Shown piece by piece: positions 16,149 through 24,392 of a DNA stretch of 52,587 bases. Within the stretch, counting starts at the first letter, position 1. Every line of letters begins with the position of its first letter. A program made the translations under genes and the position numbers. The stretch is from Planctomycetota bacterium (GTDB lineage Bacteria; Planctomycetota; E44-bin39). The notes beneath the pieces are model-generated. The model saw only the letters and a list, made by a program, of their open reading frames with translations. It had not been told where the DNA came from and did no database searches. The stretch lies in the NCBI GenBank assembly GCA_004376375.1, contig SOJX01000053.1, positions 1 through 52,587 on the forward strand. The letters are read 5' to 3'.

Positions 16149-17393
16149 GTGAAACTTTCTCTGTCAATTTTTATCCTTTCCTGCCTGTTCCTCGTTTCTT
16201 CAACGGTTTCATGCTCGTGCGGGACTGCATCGCCGACGGGTGAAAAGAAATCCGACGCTGCAAAACCTGATGCAAAAGCCCAAACCGCAAAATCTGTGGC
16301 GAAACCCGGGCAGCCGGCGGAAAAGGAAAAAAAGAAGCCCGATTACGACTGGGGCGTCATTTATTACATGCCCTACGACAACAACCTGGAACAGTTCGGC
16401 GAGCTCATTATCGACAGAATCAGGCAGGGCGTTGTTTCGGAAAAGCTCGTCGCCGCGGTGCAGGCGGATTTCAGCGACAAAGGCGGCATGTACCGCTACA
16501 CGATCACCTCGAAGGATATGAAGAAAACGCGGCTGAAATCGGACGACTCGGCCGACGAGAACCGGATAATGGAATACATGAACTGGTTTGCGAAAAAATT
16601 CCACTGCAAGAACTACATCGTCGTTTTTCTGAACCACGGCGGCAAGCTCGACGAGACCAGCCTCGATTTGCGCCATTCCCCAAAAGGGAAAAGATGGGCG
16701 TCCGGGCGGGTTCTGGGCGGGATGTTCCGCAAGTTCAAAAAAGACCTGCCCGGAAACTGGCCGCTGCTTTTTCTCCAGCAGTGCGGCCGCGGCTCGCTCG
16801 AAAACCTCTACAGTTTCAGGGGGACGGCCGAATATATAATGAGCTCTCCCGTGCCCGTGGGCGCGCCCAATACCTACTACACGGACGTTATCAAATGGCT
16901 TTCCGGAAAGCCCGACGCGACCGGCGACGCGATTGCGAAAAAAATCGCGGAAGAAGACGACCATTACTCTTTATACACCTGCCTGAAAACCGAAAAGCTG
17001 GACGAACTGCCGAAACGCCTGGACAAGATACTGAACAGGTTTCTGGAAAAAAATGAACTGACCAGGGTCCGCGTGCCGATTATATTCCGCCCCGAGCCGT
17101 GGGAAACGATCACGGACGCGAAAGCTCTTTTCCAGGAAATGGCCAAAAAGAATGGAACCGGTAAATCGGAAGTGGATGATTTCCTGAAATGGTTATCCGA
17201 TGAATTCTTTACAATGGTCCGTTTTCATGGAAGAGCCCGGCGCTTCTCGAGCAGGCTTTGCGGAGTCAGCATATATCATCCGCTATCCTCAAAAGACATT
17301 AAACGATACAGCAATCTGTACCTGTACAAAGACGGCAAGCTGCCCGAACTCTGGCGGAAGCTGGTTTCATCGCCGCCCGGGAAAAAGAAGTAA
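16149..17393 (+). CDS. Clostripain-family (C11) cysteine peptidase, exported, 414 aa
   Basis: Predicted secreted cysteine protease of clan CD, family C11, which cleaves after basic residues in known members. From GTG 16149 the protein starts with a signal peptide (1-20) followed by VSCSCG, so lipidation is possible although the lipobox is not canonical. An Ala/Lys/Pro linker (about 30-65) leads to the catalytic domain (DWGVIYYMPYDNN onward). The catalytic dyad is His163 in FLNHGGK and Cys212 in LQQCGRGSLENLYSFRG, matching the usual spacing. GAGGAG lies seven bases upstream of the GTG. An ATG at 16107 would add 14 residues but overlaps the likely -10 box. It converges on the toroid gene across a double hairpin. 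Confidence 0.85.
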   Translation: MKLSLSIFILSCLFLVSSTVSCSCGTASPTGEKKSDAAKPDAKAQTAKSVAKPGQPAEKEKKKPDYDWGVIYYMPYDNNLEQFGELIIDRIRQGVVSEKLVAAVQADFSDKGGMYRYTITSKDMKKTRLKSDDSADENRIMEYMNWFAKKFHCKNYIVVFLNHGGKLDETSLDLRHSPKGKRWASGRVLGGMFRKFKKDLPGNWPLLFLQQCGRGSLENLYSFRGTAEYIMSSPVPVGAPNTYYTDVIKWLSGKPDATGDAIAKKIAEEDDHYSLYTCLKTEKLDELPKRLDKILNRFLEKNELTRVRVPIIFRPEPWETITDAKALFQEMAKKNGTGKSEVDDFLKWLSDEFFTMVRFHGRARRFSSRLCGVSIYHPLSSKDIKRYSNLYLYKDGKLPELWRKLVSSPPGKKK

Positions 17394-17421
17394 CACGCCG
17401 CGGTGAGTTAAAAAAGCAGGA

Positions 17422-17473
17422 GCGGGTCAAAGACCCGCCCTTGAATTTTAATGGGCGGGTCTGAGACCCGCCC
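17422..17473. terminator. Double GGGCGGGTC-type palindrome between convergent genes
   Basis: Two hairpins with the same stem: GCGGGTC-AAA-GACCCGC (17422-17438) and GGGCGGGTC-TGA-GACCCGCCC (17453-17473). Positions 17424-17448 recur at 40853-40876, so this is a dispersed repeat that probably also terminates both converging transcripts. Confidence 0.8.
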
Positions 17474-17490
17474 CTACAATCAAAACGTCG

Positions 17491-19041
17491 TTATTCCTCT
17501 TCTTTCTCTTCCTTCTTTTCTTTGTCTTTCTTTCCCCTGCCCAGGTAATCACCGCCGGTGAAAATGGTTTTCTCCCTGATGAGCGGAGTCGTTGCCCTTT
17601 TCAGGAACAGGATGGCGAAGGATGTGTTCCACGTCGGTCCGTGCTGGAAGACCTGGAAGCCCTGTTCGGGCGCGGCCGAGGCCCCGGCCCACGAGCCGTC
17701 GCCGCTCTGCTCGGAAAGGATCCGCTCGCCGATTTCCTTGTACCAGTCATGTGTGCCGACCTTGTGCACGAGGGTCAGCACGCCGGCCCGCTCGAGCGCG
17801 TAATAGTAATAGTAGCGCCACGAGTCTTCCTTGGGCGTGTTCGGGTTCTGGCTGATCGTCCAGTTATGGGAAATCCACCCCAAGCCGTCGCGGATGGCTT
17901 TCCTGAGCCTTTTGCCGTTCTTCTTGTAGTATGACGTTCCTTCGAGCTCGGCCTTGCAGAGCATGCATGCGATAACGCCGCTTGCGGTCATGGTGCCGGT
18001 GTTGACGCTCATGAAGGCGGCGATCCCCCCTGTGCCGTGCTTTTCCTTGGGCAGGTAGGTCCACCCGCGGGCCTCCATGTCGGCACGCTCGTTGCCGTAT
18101 TTTTCGTCAATTACTTCACGCGGTATAGTCCTCGGATCGACCCCGGTGAATTTTTCTTTCTCTTTTTTCGCCTTCTTCGCCGCTTCCTTGATCTTCTTAT
18201 TGATTTCTTTCCTCCACCTCTTCTCCATGTCTTTCACATCTTTGAGGTTGATGTCGGCCCCGGGAACGGGAAACCCCTTGACCTTGGGGCCCTTGTCCTC
18301 CTGGTTTCTCATGTAATACTCGGCAACTTGCGGGTATATGCCCTGGGGAGCATTAATTCCAATGCGCCGTGCCGCGAAGAGCGCCATCATAACGAACTGG
18401 GTCGCCGACGCGTCCCGGTCGCCGCCGACGCCGCGTGTGCCGCCCGTCTCGCCCGGATTGCCGCCGGGATAACGCCAGACGGTCTTGGTCCGGACCCTGA
18501 CGATGTAGTTTACCGCCCGCTGTATCCAGGCCTTCAGCCACGGCGGCGCTTTCCTGAACTTTTTCTTACCCTCTTTGTCCGGGTCCGCCACGGGCTCCGT
18601 GCGCCAGCCCTTTTTTTCACCCTTCTCGCCGGGCTCCTCTTCCTCCTTGTCCTCGTCGGTTTCAACGAGCGCGACAAGCGCAAGGATGAGACAGCTCGTG
18701 GAGTAGGTGCCGGGGAAATCTTTCATCCCCTTCAGGAGGCTGAGGGCTTTCTTGACGCAATCGGAATCCTTGCCCTCACCGCCTTTTATTACCGCAAAAA
18801 GCACGAGCGCAGTCGTTCCCATGGGGTAGAATTTCTCGTACGTCGAGTCGCCGGCCCATGAGCCGTCACCTTGCTGGAGGCCTTTCAGGTATTCGACGGC
18901 TTTCTTGACGGCCGCGTCCACGCGCTTCTTGCCAAGCGCGGCCACCCCTTCATCATCGGCAACCGTCGGGGTCAACAGGGAAATGCAGAAAATGAGCGTC
19001 AGCGCAAAAAGAATTTTCATGGCGGCTTTCGTTCCCAACAT
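17491..19041 (-). CDS. Exported prenyltransferase/squalene-cyclase-like toroid protein, 516 aa
   Basis: Alpha/alpha-toroid protein related to squalene cyclase and prenyltransferase repeats. A signal peptide covers about residues 1-28. QW-like motifs, QQGDGSWAG near the start and SEQSGDGSWAGAS near the end, are typical of terpenoid-cyclase repeats. A long Lys/Glu-rich insertion lies around 260-320. I see no DXDD catalytic motif of hopene cyclases, so it is more likely a structural or protein-binding member than an enzyme. The C-terminus is an extreme Lys/Glu tail (KKDKEKKEEKEEE). Large families of such exported toroids are common in planctomycetes. Single gene, convergent with the C11 protease. 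Confidence 0.8.
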   Translation of the reverse strand: MLGTKAAMKILFALTLIFCISLLTPTVADDEGVAALGKKRVDAAVKKAVEYLKGLQQGDGSWAGDSTYEKFYPMGTTALVLFAVIKGGEGKDSDCVKKALSLLKGMKDFPGTYSTSCLILALVALVETDEDKEEEEPGEKGEKKGWRTEPVADPDKEGKKKFRKAPPWLKAWIQRAVNYIVRVRTKTVWRYPGGNPGETGGTRGVGGDRDASATQFVMMALFAARRIGINAPQGIYPQVAEYYMRNQEDKGPKVKGFPVPGADINLKDVKDMEKRWRKEINKKIKEAAKKAKKEKEKFTGVDPRTIPREVIDEKYGNERADMEARGWTYLPKEKHGTGGIAAFMSVNTGTMTASGVIACMLCKAELEGTSYYKKNGKRLRKAIRDGLGWISHNWTISQNPNTPKEDSWRYYYYYALERAGVLTLVHKVGTHDWYKEIGERILSEQSGDGSWAGASAAPEQGFQVFQHGPTWNTSFAILFLKRATTPLIREKTIFTGGDYLGRGKKDKEKKEEKEEE

Positions 19042-19266
19042 AACCTTCCCTCCCTGTAAATAAGTTTACAGCTTGGTGGCGGTTCTATTCAGTTCCTGGA
19101 TTTATTGCGGCTCTATTGATCGCTGTCGCGATATAACATTCTACATGAAAACAGAATACGAAATCAATACATTTCTAACCGCAAATCGGCGTGAAAGTTC
19201 CCAAAATCCGGTAAAAAGGCAGGAACCGGCGTTAAAACCCGGCATTTTGCATCATTTTCATCCTGC

Positions 19267-20301
19267 CTAAAGTTCGTAGCTGCCCTCGTGCGCGGTCTGG
19301 ATGAATTTCACAATCAGGTTGACCGCGGCCTGCACGTCCTTCATGGAAATCATCTCGACTACGGAATGGACGTAGCGGCACGGTATCGAGATTGTGATTG
19401 CGGCCGCAGCCCCGTGGCCGCGCTGCATCGCGCCCGCATCGGTCCCGCCGCGGGGCAGGATTTCCATCTGGTGCTTGATTTTATTCTTCTTCGCGATCTG
19501 GACGAACTTTTTCACCAGCTTCGGGTTCGAGATCGAGGCCGAATCCAGAATCTTTATCGCGCACCCTTCGCCGAGCTTCGTTATCGGGTCCGAGTTCGCG
19601 CCGGGTATATCGCAGGCCAGGGTAACGTCGAGCGCGATTCCGATATCGGGAGCCACGTCGAAAGTAGAGGTCATCGCGCCGCGGATACCGACCTCCTCCT
19701 GCACGGTGCCGACGCCATAGACGTCCACCTTGTGGCCACGCAGCTTCTTCATCACCTCTATCATTATATATACGCCGATGCGGTCGTCCATCGCCTTGCC
19801 GGTGACGTAATCGCCGACCGGCGAGAACGCGACGTCGAGCGTCACCTGGTCGCCGACCGAGACGGTCTTCCTGACCTTCTTGCCGGGCAGGCCGACGTCG
19901 ACGAAAAGCTGGCTTATCTCCGGGACCTTGCCGCGCTCTTCCGGCTTCATGATGTGAGGCGGTTTGGAGCCGATAACGCCGACAATAGATTTCGTTCCGT
20001 GCACCATCACCCTTTTCGTGATAAGCGTTTTCGGGTCGAACCCGCCTAGCGGGTGGATACGGATAAAACCTTTATCGTCGATGGACTGCACGACGAAGCC
20101 TATCTCGTCCATGTGCCCGGCGAGCATGACGCGCTTGCGCGTCCCTTTTCCGCTGCCGCGCTTGAAGGCAATAATATTGCCCATCGGGTCGGTCTTCATG
20201 GACGTGACCTTGCCCTTGAGCTCGCTGCTGACTATTTTACGGATAGCGTCCTCGCGGCCCGGAATGCCGCACGCCTCGGAAAGTTTTTTGAGCAGTTTCA
20301 T
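19267..20301 (-). CDS. M42 family aminopeptidase / glutamyl aminopeptidase-like, 344 aa
   Basis: Dinuclear metallo-aminopeptidase of the M42 (TET/FrvX/PepA) family, usually a dodecameric cytoplasmic peptidase that trims short peptides. Metal-site motifs are visible: LAGHMDEIG (His and Asp), KAMDDRIG (Asp), TVQEEVGIRGA (catalytic Glu and ligand Glu), ALDVTLACD (Asp) and RYVHSVVE (His). ATG at 20301 was chosen, with GGAG eight bases upstream; the frame is open 17 codons further without good signals. Length matches the family. It is flanked by palindromic repeats and appears monocistronic. Confidence 0.92.
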   Translation of the reverse strand: MKLLKKLSEACGIPGREDAIRKIVSSELKGKVTSMKTDPMGNIIAFKRGSGKGTRKRVMLAGHMDEIGFVVQSIDDKGFIRIHPLGGFDPKTLITKRVMVHGTKSIVGVIGSKPPHIMKPEERGKVPEISQLFVDVGLPGKKVRKTVSVGDQVTLDVAFSPVGDYVTGKAMDDRIGVYIMIEVMKKLRGHKVDVYGVGTVQEEVGIRGAMTSTFDVAPDIGIALDVTLACDIPGANSDPITKLGEGCAIKILDSASISNPKLVKKFVQIAKKNKIKHQMEILPRGGTDAGAMQRGHGAAAAITISIPCRYVHSVVEMISMKDVQAAVNLIVKFIQTAHEGSYEL

Positions 20302-20342
20302 GTTCGTCTCCTGTCGCGGTTTCGGTATCTGAAGTGCCTGAT

Positions 20343-20371
20343 AACTTAACAATATTTACGACAAAGTGCAA
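20343..20371 (-). promoter_or_regulatory. Possible promoter of the M42 peptidase
   Basis: Minus strand TTGCAC (20371-20366), a 17-bp spacer, TAAGTT (20348-20343). The -10 is weak. Confidence 0.35.
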
Positions 20372-20390
20372 GCATGTTTCGTAGACCCGA

Positions 20391-20484
20391 ATTAATGTAG
20401 GGGCACGGCGCGCGCTTGTTTTGTGCCCCTACATTAATTATTTCCGCGGGCTTCGCCTGCGGCCGGCAGACAGGAATGTCTGCC
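20391..20484. repeat. GTAGGGGC palindrome plus GGCAGACA palindrome
   Basis: A perfect 16-bp stem pairs 20391-20406 with 20423-20438 and has the core GTAGGGGCAC. It is followed by GGCAGACA/TGTCTGCC (20465-20484). The GTAGGGGC core recurs at 42451-42478 and as single half-sites near 992 and 17468. The GGCAGACA hairpin recurs near 45180. The first hairpin may terminate the rng transcript. Confidence 0.85.
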
Positions 20485-20512
20485 CCACGATTTAGTGGAT
20501 GCAAGAAGTGAT

Positions 20513-22120
20513 TCAGGATTGAGAGAACGAAATCTTCACTTCGTGGACGCGCAGCCGTATGCTGGGCAGGACCTTTATTATCTGGCCGAGCTCTTCCTCG
20601 AGCGCGACCAGCCTCTTCCTGTGCATGTTGGAAAGATATTCGGCGAAGGACGGATGGGCCTCGATGCGCACGGTCATCCCGCGCTGGCGGCGGACGGCAT
20701 CGGCGCGGACCTGGCGGAAAACTCCGACCATGAGAGATTCCCTGCTCTTTACCAGACCGCTGCCGCTGCAGGTCGGGCAGTCGACAAAAGTGGTCGCTTC
20801 CACGGACGGCCTCAGGCGCTGCCGGGTCATCTCGATAATCCCGAAGCGGCTCATCCTCGCCATCTTTACGCGTGACCGGTCGAACTTCATCGCGGCGCGG
20901 AGGCGGCGCTCGAGGTCACGGCGGTGCTTTTCCTCCCGCATGTCGATAAAATCGCACACGACGAGACCGCCAAGGTCGCGCAGTCGAAGCTGCCGTGCAA
21001 TCGTATCCGCGGCCTCGAGGTTTGTTTTCAGGGCCGTGTTCTCCGGGCTTTCACCGGCGCGGTACTTTCCGGAATTGACGTCGATTGCGACAAGCGCCTC
21101 GGCCTCGTCGATAACTATGCTGCCGCCGGAGGGGAGGTTCACGCGCTTTTTCTGAATCTCGGCAATCTTCGGCTCGACGCCGTACTCATGGAAAAGCGGC
21201 GTCTTGCTTTCGTGCAGGACGATGCGGTCGCGGTAACGCGGCATTATTGCAGCCATGAAATCGGCAGCCTTGTGATATGCATCCTCTCTGTCGATGGCAA
21301 TCTGGTCGATGTCGGTCGTAAAAAGGTCGCGTATGCTTCGAACGACAACGTCGCTTTCAAGGTAGAGCGGCGACGGTGCGGACTCGGTTTTGGCCCTTTG
21401 CTGGACCGCCTTCCACAGCTTCAGCAGGTAATCCAGGTCGCGTTTCAGCTCTGTGCGTGGACGGTCCTGGGCGGCGGTGCGGACGATAACGCCGATGTTC
21501 GAGGGCGGCTTCAGTTCGTTAAGCATGGTTTTAAGCTTTGCGCGGACGGCCTCGTCCTCAATCTTTTTCGAGACGCCCTGCCGGACAAGGTAGGGCATAA
21601 GCACGAGGTATCGCCCGGGCAGGCTGAGATAGTTCGTAAGCGTCGGCCCTTTGGACCCGATGGCCTCCTTTGTTATCTGCACGAGGACTTCCTGCCCCTT
21701 TTTCAGTACGCGCTGAATGGGCGGCAGGTCGCCCGAAACACCGGAGCGCGTCTGGCGGCCCCCTCTGCGCATACCACGGTTGCGATTCCTCATGCTGCGC
21801 TTGACGCTCTCCGGGATAATCACGTCGGAAGAGTGCAGAAAACCGTTCCTGTCGCCGCCGAAATCCACAAAAGCGGCCTGGATGGACGGCTCAAGATTCA
21901 CAATCCTGCCCTTGTAAATATTTCCGAGATAGTTTCTGTCTGAGACACGCTCGACGTAATATTCTTCCAGACCCTCCTCGGTAACAATTGCGACGCGATG
22001 CTCCTCCTCGTCCGCAACGTTAATCAGCATGCGTTTCCTGATTTTTTTCTTTTTGGGTGTTTTTACAGGCGTGCGCCGGCGGCGCACCGCGGGTTTGGTA
22101 CTTCTACGTGTACGATCCAT
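20513..22120 (-). CDS. rng: Ribonuclease G/E family endoribonuclease, 535 aa
   Basis: Single-strand-specific endoribonuclease acting in rRNA maturation and mRNA decay. A basic N-terminal extension (1-30) precedes the S1-like RNA-binding domain (about 35-150, YLGNIYKGRIVNLEPSIQAAFVDFG). The catalytic Mg2+ aspartates are in VAIDVNSGKY and VVCDFIDMREEKHR. The zinc-link CPTCSGSG near residue 445 is conserved. Length is between RNase G (489) and the catalytic half of RNase E, and the long RNase E scaffold tail is absent, so rng is the better name. It lies downstream of the pilus operon but behind a strong hairpin (22241-22266), so it probably has its own promoter. Confidence 0.93.
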   Translation of the reverse strand: MDRTRRSTKPAVRRRRTPVKTPKKKKIRKRMLINVADEEEHRVAIVTEEGLEEYYVERVSDRNYLGNIYKGRIVNLEPSIQAAFVDFGGDRNGFLHSSDVIIPESVKRSMRNRNRGMRRGGRQTRSGVSGDLPPIQRVLKKGQEVLVQITKEAIGSKGPTLTNYLSLPGRYLVLMPYLVRQGVSKKIEDEAVRAKLKTMLNELKPPSNIGVIVRTAAQDRPRTELKRDLDYLLKLWKAVQQRAKTESAPSPLYLESDVVVRSIRDLFTTDIDQIAIDREDAYHKAADFMAAIMPRYRDRIVLHESKTPLFHEYGVEPKIAEIQKKRVNLPSGGSIVIDEAEALVAIDVNSGKYRAGESPENTALKTNLEAADTIARQLRLRDLGGLVVCDFIDMREEKHRRDLERRLRAAMKFDRSRVKMARMSRFGIIEMTRQRLRPSVEATTFVDCPTCSGSGLVKSRESLMVGVFRQVRADAVRRQRGMTVRIEAHPSFAEYLSNMHRKRLVALEEELGQIIKVLPSIRLRVHEVKISFSQS

Positions 22121-22240
22121 ATTTTACTCTTGCAGTTTTGTGAGGATACGTCGGCTGGAAGATAAATCCTCTTGCAGCCAGCCGTCTTTATTATATGCAG
22201 CTATAATGCATAGCTGACCTCATCATGATAAAACAACGCT

Positions 22241-22266
22241 GCCGGCCGGGATTACCCCCGGCCGGC
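22241..22266 (-). terminator. Hairpin terminator at the end of the pilus operon
   Basis: GCCGGCCGGG (22241-22250) pairs perfectly with CCCGGCCGGC (22257-22266). On the minus strand it follows the pilQ stop and is trailed by a moderate T-rich stretch. It separates pilQ from rng. Confidence 0.7.
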
Positions 22267-22292
22267 GCGATATGCGTCCCCGAGTTCATATT

Positions 22293-24356
22293 CTACCGGC
22301 CGAACTCTCCCTCACCGGGCTCTACCGGCTCGTCGGGCGTATCCGGAGTTCCTTCCGGCTCTACGGGAGGAGCCTCCGGTGTCTCGCCGGGCTCTTCAAC
22401 GGGTTCTTCGCCCTCGCTTACCACGGGCCTGTCCCTCGGAATGGCCGCAGCCGCTTCCGCGGCAAGGGATTTCAAGTATGCATCAATGTTCTTCGTTTCA
22501 AAATCAATAGCGCTTGCCTGATACCGCTTCCAGAAATGGTCGTACTCTTTCTGGATATCAAGCATGCGTTTTGAAAGCCTGATCGAAGATTCGCGGTTTT
22601 TGATTATCGTGGGCGTGATGAAGATAATCAGGTTTTCGCGGACCTTAATCTTGCGCTTCCAGGTGAAAAGGTTTCCGAGGATCGGAATCGACGAAAGAAA
22701 CGGGATCTTTGCGACGAACTCGCGGCGGTCCTCTGAAACCAGGCCGCCGATAACGGCAGTCGAGCCGTCCCGTACGAGCATCTTCGTCACGATTATCTGA
22801 TCAAGCGTACGCGGCAGGTCGAGGAAACTCTCGGCGCCTCCGGGAAGAATCGCGGAGAACCGGTCGAAGCCGGGGTTGTCCTGCGAGCTTGTTCCGGTAA
22901 GAGTTGAGGTCTTCGGGATAATCGTAAGCATAATCTCGTCGGAATCCTTGACGACATGCGGAGTCACAAACAGCGTAAACCCGACCGCTATCGGGCTGTC
23001 CGGGTCCTTCGTGATGGTGATAATGACGTTACCCGACTGGTCAACCTGCGACTGCTGCCTGACGAACGGTACGCGCTCGCCCACGAAGATCGTGGCTTCC
23101 TGGTTGTTCAGGGCGAGAATCCTCGGCGCCTGGACAATACGGGTGTTTTCATCGCTTTTAATCAGGCGCAGCAGGATCTCGGTCTGCGTAAAGTCAATCA
23201 TTCCAACCGCACTGAAATCTTCGCGAATAGATTCCCAGCGCCCGAGGTCGAACTGGTAAGTGCCGCCGCCCGTGCCGGTCAGGAGATTCGGTGACGGAAA
23301 ATCGACCTTGAGGAATACCCCGTCCTCTTCCGGCGTATCGCTGAGATCGAAGCGGATGCCGCGCTCGGTCAGGCCGCTTATGGTCGTGCGAATGAACTTG
23401 ACTTCGAGGAATACCTGGGTCGGCGGCGCGTCGAGCTGCTTGATGATCCTGTCCATCTCATCCAGCTTCGGCTTTGTGTCGGTAATGATTATGGTGTTGG
23501 TGGCAAGGTCGTACTGCAGGTCGCCGAGTTCCTTTGAGAGCACGGCCTTCAGCGCGTTCAGGAGGGTGAAACGCTCGACCTGGTTTTCCTGGTTTTTCTC
23601 AACGAACGTCGCGCCGCTGGTTCCGCCGGCGCCCGGCCCTCCAGTAGTGGGGCCTGTGTGGAACTTGGCGCGATAATCTTCCGGCGGTCGGATATATGCG
23701 AGCTGGAAGATTCTGGTTTCCAGCTGGTCGCGCAGGCTCGCACGCGTGACGACGCGCATTATATTGTCGTCTTCCTTGACCACGACGAATCCGAGGGTTT
23801 TCACTATGGTATTGAGCGCAGACTCCCACGGCACGTTGTTGAGGTAGCAGGAAACCTTTCCGTTGACCTCGGGTGCGACGATTATGTTTACACCCGCCTG
23901 CTGTGCGAGAAGCTCAAGAACCACCTTGAGGTCGGCCTCCTGGAACTTCATCCAGACCTGCGGGGCCTGAGACACAAAGAAGGTCCGCAGGCCTCTTCTC
24001 CTCTCTTTCTCGACGACCTTGAGTTTTTTCTTCAAGGCGATGATGTCAAGCGCGTGCATCCAGTGGACCTGACGCAGATTCAAGGAAACCTTGAGGTCTT
24101 CGATCGCTTCCTCGAGCTCAATATTGATATTTACCTGAAGGGCAATATCACCGAAGACTCTCTTGAGTCTCTTTTCCTCAAATATGAGGTCGATGACCTC
24201 AAGCACCAGGGCTCCGCCGGGCTCCGCGCCCATAATTCCCTCGTCAGCGCCGGCCTCCTCGGCGTACAGCCTCGCGCCGCCGGAAAACAGCAAAAGACCC
24301 AATAGAGCAAGGAAAACAATTCCCACCGGGGTCTTGTAGCTATTATTAGTTTTCAT
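22293..24356 (-). CDS. pilQ: Type IV pilus secretin PilQ, 687 aa
   Basis: Outer-membrane secretin through which the type IV pilus passes. A signal peptide (about 1-32) is followed by two N0/STN-like modules (about 50-118 and 133-196). An N1-type domain (about 215-330) is interrupted by a Gly/Pro/Thr linker. The secretin core (about 335-605) contains the ILRLI, FVGERVPFV, GFTLFVTPHV and GGLVSEDRREFVAKIPFLSSIPILGNLF signatures. The last 75 residues are a Pro/Glu-rich tail, which is unusual for PilQ. AMIN domains typical of proteobacterial PilQ are not evident. It is the last gene of the operon, 36 bp after the TPR protein. Confidence 0.92.
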   Translation of the reverse strand: MKTNNSYKTPVGIVFLALLGLLLFSGGARLYAEEAGADEGIMGAEPGGALVLEVIDLIFEEKRLKRVFGDIALQVNINIELEEAIEDLKVSLNLRQVHWMHALDIIALKKKLKVVEKERRRGLRTFFVSQAPQVWMKFQEADLKVVLELLAQQAGVNIIVAPEVNGKVSCYLNNVPWESALNTIVKTLGFVVVKEDDNIMRVVTRASLRDQLETRIFQLAYIRPPEDYRAKFHTGPTTGGPGAGGTSGATFVEKNQENQVERFTLLNALKAVLSKELGDLQYDLATNTIIITDTKPKLDEMDRIIKQLDAPPTQVFLEVKFIRTTISGLTERGIRFDLSDTPEEDGVFLKVDFPSPNLLTGTGGGTYQFDLGRWESIREDFSAVGMIDFTQTEILLRLIKSDENTRIVQAPRILALNNQEATIFVGERVPFVRQQSQVDQSGNVIITITKDPDSPIAVGFTLFVTPHVVKDSDEIMLTIIPKTSTLTGTSSQDNPGFDRFSAILPGGAESFLDLPRTLDQIIVTKMLVRDGSTAVIGGLVSEDRREFVAKIPFLSSIPILGNLFTWKRKIKVRENLIIFITPTIIKNRESSIRLSKRMLDIQKEYDHFWKRYQASAIDFETKNIDAYLKSLAAEAAAAIPRDRPVVSEGEEPVEEPGETPEAPPVEPEGTPDTPDEPVEPGEGEFGR

Positions 24357-24392
24357 TATCTTTTTCCTCCACCATATCCGGTTGGTTATCTG

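Noticed and set aside
20924..21943. 339-codon open frame antisense to rng
   Set aside because: RNase G motifs are clear on the minus strand; the antisense product has no domain features.
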